DNA from: Bacteroidales bacterium
GTDB lineage: Bacteria; Bacteroidota; Bacteroidia; Bacteroidales; GCA-2748055
NCBI GenBank assembly: GCA_029934875.1
Contig: JAOZLK010000292.1
Coordinates: forward strand, 1-6,182
Direction: 5' to 3'
Length of the DNA stretch: 6,182 nucleotides
Within the stretch, counting starts at the first letter, position 1. Every line of letters begins with the position of its first letter. The position numbers and the translations under genes are program-made. Of this stretch, positions 1-4,735 are shown piece by piece. The notes under the pieces were generated by a model. That model had not been told where the DNA came from, did not search any database, and worked only from the letters and a program-made list of their open reading frames with translations.

Positions 1-1
1 C

Positions 2-154
2 ATTGTAGTGATTCACAAAGCATTGTTCCCAGGTCTGGATGTAACAGGTCCTATAGGTTTTCAGCATCATGGCGGCATTAACCCTGAAACAGGAAAATTA
101 AGGGGAGCTTCCAGCCTGGTTCAGTTCAGAAGCATCTGGATCCATGAGCTGTAA
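2..154 (+). CDS. C-terminal end of a DUF1080 (3-keto-disaccharide hydrolase-like) protein, 5' truncated by window edge
   Basis: An open frame enters from the left edge and codes for 50 residues before a TAA at 152-154. The peptide has GPIGFQHHGG at residues 16-25 and ends FRSIWIHEL. This is the usual closing pattern of the DUF1080 fold (a LamG-like beta sandwich, now called 3-keto-disaccharide hydrolase): Gly-Pro-Ile-x-hydrophobic-Gln-x-His-Gly, then a last strand like Phe-Arg-Asn-Ile-x-Ile. Members are usually exported and act on oxidised disaccharides or other glycan fragments. An insert of about 15 residues (INPETGKLRGASSLV) lies between the His-Gly motif and the last strand, longer than the few residues I expect. 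The gene converges on the lipoprotein gene with 22 bases between stop codons and no hairpin there. Export signal and full domain content lie outside the window. The family call rests on this short tail. Confidence 0.7.
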   Translation: MVVIHKALFPGLDVTGPIGFQHHGGINPETGKLRGASSLVQFRSIWIHEL

Positions 155-176
155 GATCTAATCAGAGCCGAGTGAA

Positions 177-1178
177 TTAGTTCAGATTATACACATGTAT
201 CTGGCTGTTAAAATGATCAGCCACATATATTTTCTTATTGAAGGTAAGGATATCAATAGGCCTTGTTTCTTGAAATCCTGAGCCTCTTGTGTCACAATCG
301 AGAATGAAATCACCATTCTCATCGTATACTTCTATGCTCATCTGGTAATAACTCGCCAGGAATAAATATCCTTCCTTACTGAGATATATCCCAGGATTGT
401 TTAACATGGCGCAACACATCCAGGTCCATCCCTTTGCGTACTTTTTCGTCAAATCATTTGTTTCGGGATTGTAATTTGATAAATGGCATCCAACAGAATC
501 ACTGTTAAGCGCAGCCTGACCTGTGAAATATATCATGCCATTGTCATCAATCTCCATATCAGTAGTATGCAAGTATGGCCACGTATCGGGATCCTCCTCT
601 TCTATGGGAAGAAAAATATTGACAATTTGCTGCGTCTCAATGTCAATTTGCTTCAAAACTCGCCCATTTGTAACATATAACTGCCCGTCATAATATGACA
701 AGGAAGAAGGATGGCCCTCTCCGTCAATATCAGAGAAGTCCAGTTCTTTTATGAAATCATCATGCGCATCAAAGAGAAGTATCGAAAAACCCGAGGGCCT
801 TGTCCAGCTATTATCCGCTTGCTTTAATAAAGGCCTCACTAAAACATATAGGTTCTGCTTATTGTCTAATGTTAAATCCACGGGTATATATCTATCGTAA
901 AGACCCTCATCAAATGAAGCAAAATCAACGAGGGTTTTTACAAGTGCTCCCTCCTCACCAAAGACCTGGATTTTTGCGCTGTAGTCATTTTTGGAAGGAT
1001 TCAGAGTTGCAACATAAAGTGTATGATTGCTTTCCATGTATGCAATAGAAAAGGGTCGCTCCTCAACGGCATAAGAAAATTGAAAATTAATTGAATCCCA
1101 CTTTGACACATCCTCCTTTTCACATGCGAGAGATAAAAGGAGCAAAATACCGATCCAAGTATGCTTAAGCCTGTTCAT
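177..1178 (-). CDS. Surface-type lipoprotein with NHL/6-bladed beta-propeller repeats
   Basis: Codes for 333 residues from ATG 1178; an adjacent in-frame TTG at 1181 would add one residue, but the ATG is the more ordinary start. The N-terminus is a lipoprotein signal peptide: basic NRLKH, a hydrophobic run, then LSLAC with Cys19 as the lipidated residue. The next residues are Glu-Lys-Glu-Asp, fitting the Bacteroidota lipoprotein export signal (x-Lys-(Asp/Glu)2) that sends lipoproteins to the cell surface. The mature part shows repeating propeller-blade strands such as ITLYVAT-like, NLYVLV, QLYVTNGRVLKQID, MIYFTG, YLFLASYYQMSIEVYDENGDF and a final KIYVADHFNSQIHVY, as in NHL or BF3164-type 6-bladed propeller lipoproteins. 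Their ligands are mostly unknown. A Cys-Cys pair occurs in the WTWMCCAM segment. It is the last gene of a leftward cluster and overlaps the preceding small ORF by 14 bases. The fold is well supported; the ligand is unknown. Confidence 0.85.
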   Translation of the reverse strand: MNRLKHTWIGILLLLSLACEKEDVSKWDSINFQFSYAVEERPFSIAYMESNHTLYVATLNPSKNDYSAKIQVFGEEGALVKTLVDFASFDEGLYDRYIPVDLTLDNKQNLYVLVRPLLKQADNSWTRPSGFSILLFDAHDDFIKELDFSDIDGEGHPSSLSYYDGQLYVTNGRVLKQIDIETQQIVNIFLPIEEEDPDTWPYLHTTDMEIDDNGMIYFTGQAALNSDSVGCHLSNYNPETNDLTKKYAKGWTWMCCAMLNNPGIYLSKEGYLFLASYYQMSIEVYDENGDFILDCDTRGSGFQETRPIDILTFNKKIYVADHFNSQIHVYNLN

Positions 1179-1326
1179 CAATTCCGGATACTGTCATTAG
1201 CAGGAATTCAAAATAATCAATGGGAGTATCGGGCTTTGCAATCCGATCTGCTTTTTCAAAAGGAGATTCCCTTACAGCTGACCTGAATTCTTTTAGAAGG
1301 CTGATATCCAATATTTTGAGGTCCAT
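1165..1326 (-). CDS. Small 53-residue ORF of unknown function, overlapping the lipoprotein start
   Basis: The reverse strand has ATG at 1324-1326 and runs 53 codons to a TAA at 1165-1167. The product starts MDLKILDISLLKEFRSAVRE and ends FLLMTVSGIDEQA. It has no signal peptide or transmembrane segment. It is acidic and basic with a likely amphipathic first helix, so probably soluble and cytoplasmic. I do not recognise the family. Support for it being real: it fills the otherwise empty gap between DUF3024 and the lipoprotein, its codons are ordinary (many GAA, GAT, AAA), an in-frame stop closes the frame just before the ATG, and its end overlaps the lipoprotein ATG (1178) by 14 bases, an arrangement typical of translational coupling. 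It starts 25 bases after the DUF3024 stop. An AGAGG stretch lies about 15 bases upstream, too far to be a strong ribosome site. It could instead be a leader peptide, or the remnant of a longer gene. Confidence 0.5.
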   Translation of the reverse strand: MDLKILDISLLKEFRSAVRESPFEKADRIAKPDTPIDYFEFLLMTVSGIDEQA

Positions 1327-1351
1327 TAATTAGTTTCTTACCTCTTATTTT

Positions 1352-1726
1352 TCATCCTTTGAAACAGTGGTGCTTATCTTCATCAACTATTTTAAAGAAA
1401 TCTTTAATATGATCAACCTCAGGAAGGGGTTCGTAGAGTTCCCATTTTCCGCTTGCACGCATCCAGTATACCTTCCAATGATTTTGAGTTTTAATAAATT
1501 TGGCTCTTGCAAAGTTTGAATGAATGATTTTGTCTTTCAATTCAAAATGGGGCCTTATTTCGAATAGTTCAAGTGTGAATTTATCATACTTAAATCCAAT
1601 GTCTAGCTCATCTCTTATTTCTTTTGGCGGGCGCATATCCTCAACAAAGCTTTTAATCTGCGCTTCGATAAAGTCTATTGTCCTTTTACTGTCTTTCATA
1701 AATTTCAGGTTTCCTTGAAAGCTCAT
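1352..1726 (-). CDS. DUF3024 family protein
   Basis: Codes for 124 residues with no signal peptide. The centre and end carry the DUF3024 pattern: IRPHF at 57-61, then WKVYWMRASGKWELYEP at 84-100 (family form: Trp-x-Leu/Val-Tyr-Trp-x-Arg-Ala-x-Gly-x-Trp), and a C-terminal VDEDKHHCFKG that matches the usual Asp-x-Asp...Cys-Phe-x-Gly ending. The domain therefore appears complete. The family is small, probably cytoplasmic, and has no established biochemical role. Two starts are possible: ATG 1726, or ATG 1699 (residue 10, MKDSKRT), which has AAGGA about 12 bases upstream. The conserved part begins after both. It is the first gene of the leftward cluster, 25 bases before the 53-residue ORF, and a palindrome sits 10 bases upstream of ATG 1726. 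Confidence 0.8.
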   Translation of the reverse strand: MSFQGNLKFMKDSKRTIDFIEAQIKSFVEDMRPPKEIRDELDIGFKYDKFTLELFEIRPHFELKDKIIHSNFARAKFIKTQNHWKVYWMRASGKWELYEPLPEVDHIKDFFKIVDEDKHHCFKG

Positions 1727-1736
1727 ATCAATCCAG

Positions 1737-1750
1737 AGTTGATTTCAACT
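1737..1750. promoter_or_regulatory. Palindrome AGTTGA-TT-TCAACT upstream of DUF3024
   Basis: A perfect 6-base inverted repeat with a 2-base centre ends 10 bases from the DUF3024 ATG (1726). In DNA it could be an operator for a dimeric regulator; in the leftward transcript it could only form a very tight hairpin next to the start. No regulator gene lies in the window to pair with it. A match of this size can occur by chance. Confidence 0.3.
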
Positions 1751-1898
1751 AACATCAGTAAATGTACCACTGTAGATTGTAATTTGAAATACTTATGTTG
1801 TAATAAACACAATGAAAGAAATTTATAGTCAATAAATAATTTATCCCGATATTTGTCCTTTAGAATATTATTGTAAGCCCGGTATTACATACAACTTA

Positions 1899-1915
1899 AG
1901 ATTTAAATTAAATCT
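1899..1915. promoter_or_regulatory. Palindrome AGATTTAA-A-TTAAATCT upstream of the T9SS cargo gene
   Basis: A perfect 8-base inverted repeat with a single-base centre lies 16 bases before ATG 1932. The near-zero loop makes a stable RNA hairpin unlikely, so a protein-binding site for a dimer is the better reading. Its place between any promoter and the start would suit a repressor. AT-rich sequence raises the chance of a fortuitous dyad. Confidence 0.35.
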
Positions 1916-1931
1916 CAATTCATATTTCTAT

Positions 1932-4241
1932 ATGAGAAAAATCATTCTTTTATTATTGATGTTCCTGGTATCGCCCGGATTTTTGCAAGCTCAACTTAAG
2001 CAAATAGAGCTTCCTGTCGATTTCGAAGATTCTGCTATGGATTATACCCTTTCCGATTTTGGAGATAACATAACAACGCTTGGAGAAGATCCCAACGATA
2101 CCACAAATACTGTCGCTATATCTATTAAAACTACAGGAGCTGCAACATGGGCAGGAACTACAATTGGAACCGATTTAGGTTTTGCATCAGCAATACCTTT
2201 TACAGCCACAGCCACAAAACTTAAGGTTCGGGTATATTCACCAACTGCTGGTATTCAGGTAAGACTGAAAGCAGAAGATCATACCGATGTAACCCTAACC
2301 GCTGAAACTGAAGCTACTACAAGTATTGCAAATGCCTGGGAAGAGCTTATTTTCGATTTTAGTAATGTTGCAGCAGGAACAAATCCATTCAACTTAAACA
2401 CCAATTTCGATAAGCTTTCTATTTTTTTCAATTTTGGTGTAGAGGGTGCCAACAAAACTTATTATTGGGATGATATTATTTTCTTAGAAGCTGCACCTGC
2501 AGATGATGCTACTTTATACAGTTTATTGATTGAGGGATCGCCGGTTCCTAACTTTTCTTCTGCAATATTGGATTATACTTATGAATTACCCTATGGTACA
2601 ACCGAAGTTCCTGCAATAACTGCTGCAAGTAATAATCCCCTGGCTGTTGTTGTTATTAATGCTGCCGCAACACTCTCTGATACCACAACTATTGTAGTAA
2701 CATCAGAAGATTCTTCAACTGAACTGACTTACACTGTAGCATTTACTTTATCGACCACACCCAGTAATGATGCTACTTTAAAGGATTTATTCGTAAACGG
2801 ATCAAGTGTTGCTGGTTTTTCACCTTCACTATATAGCTATATTATCCAGATACCTGATGGAACAGAATCTGTACCGCCTGTTACGGCGATAAGTTATCAT
2901 TTCGGAGCTAATGTTGTGGTGAATGCTGCTGCAACTCTGTCTGATACAACTCGTGTTATAGTAACCGCGCAAGATAATTCTACAGTTCTGACTTACACTG
3001 TCGCATTTACTATTATATCATTGCAATCACTGCCCATTGATTTTGAACAAGGCCCTTATGACTTTCAGGATTTTGATGGTGGAACTGCAACCGTTATAGA
3101 CAATCCTCAATCTTCTGGCATAAATACCAGTGCAACTGTAGCTCAAATAGTGAGAAATGGTGGAGCAATCTGGGCAGGAAGCAAGTTAATTTTAAACAGC
3201 AAAATTGATTTCTCCATAAATAATACTTTCTCAATGAAGGTCTATTCCACAAGGGCGAATATTCCGGTTCTTTTTAAACTCGAAGGTTCAAATGCAGCGA
3301 CTGAGGTAAGTGTAAACACAAGCCTGGCAAACGAATGGGAAACCTTAACCTGGGATTTTGCCGGGACGGCTTCTAACACCTATAATGAAATAGTATTTAT
3401 GTTTGATTTTGGTTCAGTTGGTGATAGCTCTGCCAATTCAACTTTTTTGTTTGACGATATAGAACTATATGATATTACAGGTGGATTGGCCCAAATTGAC
3501 CTGCCAGTGAGTTTTGACAATCCGTCTGTATACTACGGGCTAACCGATTTTGATGGTGCTTCAACTATACTTGGGCCCAGTCCAACAGATCCCGCAAATA
3601 CAGTTGCTATAACTACCAGAGAATCTGGGTCTGCACCCTGGGCAGGAACAACTATAGGTACTGATCTTGGTTTTGCTACCAGAATTCCTTTTACTGAAAG
3701 TGAAACAAAAATAAGTGTTGAAGTATATTCACCCCTTGCAGGCATTCCGGTATTATTAAAAGCAGAAGACCATAACGATGTTACCAAGACTGCTGAAACT
3801 TTTTCCAACACAACTGTTGCTAATGCATGGGAGACCTTAACTTTTGATTTTAGCAACGTAGCTCCGGGAACCAATCCTTTTAACCTAAGCACTTATTTCG
3901 ATAAAGTATCTATTATGTTTAATAAAGGTAATGCAGGTACTGGAAAAACATATTACTGGGATGATGTGGTGTTTGGTGGATCTGTTAGTACAGTAAGGTC
4001 ATTCGAAGAGAATAGTAACATTCAAATATATTCGGATAATGGCAAAATATATGTAAAGTGCCCGGAAGAACTCATTAATAGTCAGATTGAGGTATTTGAC
4101 CTTACCGGAAGGAAAGTACACAGCTCTACGATTGTTAGCATAAATGAACAGATAAATCTTTATTCACGTGGTATCCTAATTGTTAGAATTACTCAAACTT
4201 CAATCGAAGGTGTAATAACTCAAAAGTTAATCATTCGATAA
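1932..4241 (+). CDS. Secreted T9SS cargo protein of carbohydrate-binding-like and Cadherin-like modules
   Basis: Codes for 769 residues from ATG 1932; the signal peptide follows at once (MRKIILLLLMFLVSPGFLQA, cut likely after Ala20). The order is: module A (26-184), Cadherin-like beta-sandwich repeats (about 192-272 and 280-361), module B (366-514), module A' (523-681), and a T9SS type A sorting domain (about 690-769: IEVFDLTGRKV, GILIVRI, ending QKLIIR). Modules A, B and A' share the pattern LPxDFE...DF(D/G)G...WAG...VYS..AGIPVLLK.E...NAWETLTFDF...YYWDD. I recall this from beta-sandwich modules attached to GH16 laminarinases and similar secreted Bacteroidota proteins, so glycan binding is likely but not proven. 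No catalytic domain is visible. The protein should cross the outer membrane by T9SS and be anchored or released. Upstream is an AT-rich gap with a palindrome. The 3' end overlaps the convergent Spy-like gene by 11 bases. It could equally be an adhesin or matrix protein. Confidence 0.85.
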   Translation: MRKIILLLLMFLVSPGFLQAQLKQIELPVDFEDSAMDYTLSDFGDNITTLGEDPNDTTNTVAISIKTTGAATWAGTTIGTDLGFASAIPFTATATKLKVRVYSPTAGIQVRLKAEDHTDVTLTAETEATTSIANAWEELIFDFSNVAAGTNPFNLNTNFDKLSIFFNFGVEGANKTYYWDDIIFLEAAPADDATLYSLLIEGSPVPNFSSAILDYTYELPYGTTEVPAITAASNNPLAVVVINAAATLSDTTTIVVTSEDSSTELTYTVAFTLSTTPSNDATLKDLFVNGSSVAGFSPSLYSYIIQIPDGTESVPPVTAISYHFGANVVVNAAATLSDTTRVIVTAQDNSTVLTYTVAFTIISLQSLPIDFEQGPYDFQDFDGGTATVIDNPQSSGINTSATVAQIVRNGGAIWAGSKLILNSKIDFSINNTFSMKVYSTRANIPVLFKLEGSNAATEVSVNTSLANEWETLTWDFAGTASNTYNEIVFMFDFGSVGDSSANSTFLFDDIELYDITGGLAQIDLPVSFDNPSVYYGLTDFDGASTILGPSPTDPANTVAITTRESGSAPWAGTTIGTDLGFATRIPFTESETKISVEVYSPLAGIPVLLKAEDHNDVTKTAETFSNTTVANAWETLTFDFSNVAPGTNPFNLSTYFDKVSIMFNKGNAGTGKTYYWDDVVFGGSVSTVRSFEENSNIQIYSDNGKIYVKCPEELINSQIEVFDLTGRKVHSSTIVSINEQINLYSRGILIVRITQTSIEGVITQKLIIR
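2007..2483 (+). repeat. Module A, first copy of a duplicated 159-residue binding-like module
   Basis: Residues 26-184 of the T9SS cargo protein align without gaps to residues 523-681. By hand count about 100 of 159 positions are identical, including WAGTTIGTDLGFA, LKAEDH and KTYYWDD. The DNA copies differ at many third positions, so the duplication is old and the protein sequence has been kept by selection. Confidence 0.85.
2505..3014 (+). repeat. Tandem pair of Cadherin-like beta-sandwich repeats, 88-residue period
   Basis: Two repeats begin with Asp-Ala-Thr-Leu at residues 192 and 280 of the T9SS cargo protein and keep an exact 88-residue (264-base) offset. NAAATLSDTT (243-252 and 331-340) and LTYTVAFT (265-272 and 353-360) are identical in both. 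The pattern fits the Pfam Cadherin-like beta sandwich domain (PF12733), which usually acts as a spacer or adhesion domain in exported proteins. Confidence 0.75.
3498..3974 (+). repeat. Module A', second copy of the duplicated binding-like module
   Basis: Residues 523-681 of the T9SS cargo protein, same length as module A and about 63 percent identical to it by hand count. It follows module B (366-514), a more distant relative that has NPQSSGINTS where A and A' have a Pro/Asp-rich stretch followed by NTVAI. A and A' are therefore closer to each other than either is to B, although B lies between them. Confidence 0.85.
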
Positions 4242-4650
4242 ACCTGCTCTGTCCACGTCCATAGCTCTGGCGTCCATAACCCTGTCCACGTCCGTAACCT
4301 GGAGTATAGCTTGTGTTTTTTCTGCTGTTTACATTACAAGTCTGGTCGTACCAGGTTTGCTGATCCGTAGTAAGGATACCAGAAATGTTCTTGTAGTGTT
4401 TCTGCATTTCGTTGTTCATCTGTGTTTTATATTCAGATGCTTTTACACCATCACGCTCCGAGTGGAACTTCGCTCGCAAGCCATCCATCGTTGTCTGATG
4501 TGTGGTACTTAGTTTGTCGATTTTTTGTTGCTGTTCGGGAGTCAGATTGGGAATGTTCTGACAAAGGTCGGTTCTGTTAACGCTCTGAGCATTCACACCG
4601 ACGGCCAATATTATGGCAGCTACAGTTAATAAAACTCGTCTGAGATTCAT
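4231..4650 (-). CDS. Spy/CpxP-like periplasmic protein with Gly-Tyr-Arg-rich tail
   Basis: Codes for 139 residues from ATG 4650. A Sec signal peptide (MNLRRVLLTVAAIILAVGVNA, cut near 21/22) is followed by a short helical domain with two LTxxQ motifs: LTPEQ at 36-40 and LTTDQ at 93-97. Paired LTxxQ motifs in a small exported helical protein are the mark of the Spy/CpxP family, whose members are envelope chaperones or metal and stress sensors. Two cysteines, 30 and 105, bracket the helical part and could form a disulfide. The tail (118-134, GYGRGQGYGRQSYGRGQ) is a low-complexity basic-aromatic repeat, not part of the standard fold. Its last codons overlap the end of the convergent T9SS cargo gene by 11 bases. 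It is divergent from the oxidoreductase gene across 85 bases. The fold assignment is fair; the role here is inferred from the family. Confidence 0.75.
   Translation of the reverse strand: MNLRRVLLTVAAIILAVGVNAQSVNRTDLCQNIPNLTPEQQQKIDKLSTTHQTTMDGLRAKFHSERDGVKASEYKTQMNNEMQKHYKNISGILTTDQQTWYDQTCNVNSRKNTSYTPGYGRGQGYGRQSYGRGQSRFIE
4249..4293 (-). repeat. Short internal repeat encoding the Gly-Tyr-Arg-Gln tail
   Basis: The 12-mer CTGTCCACGTCC appears exactly at 4249-4260 and 4282-4293, a 33-base (11-codon) period. It encodes the two GRGQ units of the Spy-like tail; a related GGCGTCCATA stretch between them encodes the middle YGR. Expansion by slippage is a likely origin. Confidence 0.7.
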
Positions 4651-4735
4651 ATCACATAATATTTCTTATAAAAATAGGGGGAATATTTGTATAATGAACA
4701 TATGTGCAATACTTTTACAGAAAATATTATTGATA
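4651..4735. promoter_or_regulatory. Divergent promoter region between Spy-like protein and flavin oxidoreductase
   Basis: This 85-bp AT-rich gap must carry start signals for both genes. Near-matches to the Bacteroidota -7 element are AATATTTG at 4682-4689 (rightward, 46 bases before ATG 4736) and, on the reverse strand, TATTTTTA at 4669-4676 (18 bases before ATG 4650). Each differs from TAnnTTTG by one base and lacks a convincing -33 box. A run of five G lies at 4677-4681. No strong Shine-Dalgarno sequence precedes either start. Confidence 0.3.

Larger units (their letters stand above)
1727..1931. promoter_or_regulatory. Divergent intergenic region between DUF3024 and the T9SS cargo gene
   Basis: This 205-bp AT-rich stretch has no credible ORF and must hold promoters for both flanking genes. 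No perfect Bacteroidota -7 element (TAnnTTTG) is seen. The closest matches are GATATTTG at 1848-1855 (rightward, 76 bases before ATG 1932) and, on the reverse strand, TACATTTA at 1759-1766 (33 bases before ATG 1726). Neither has a clear -33 partner. Also present are a direct repeat TTGTAAT at 1777-1783 and 1798-1804 (21-base period), a weak TGTAA/TTACA dyad at 1872-1889, and the two palindromes listed separately. No terminator-like GC-rich hairpin is visible. Confidence 0.4.

Noticed and set aside
483..1048. Two forward-strand ORFs (483-680 and 800-1048) opposite the lipoprotein gene
   Set aside because: They are shadows of the propeller coding sequence, with no domain, signal peptide or sensible start context.
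3533..3892. 119-residue reverse-strand ORF inside the T9SS cargo gene
   Set aside because: It lies wholly inside module A', whose protein sequence is conserved with module A on the forward strand, and shows no recognisable motif of its own.
4613..4735. Longer N-terminus for the flavin oxidoreductase from ATG 4613 or ATG 4694
   Set aside because: The extension precedes a complete N-terminal Rossmann start (MKKYDVIIIGAGPAG). From 4613 it also overlaps the start of the divergent Spy-like gene; the 4694 version adds an unrelated hydrophobic stretch.
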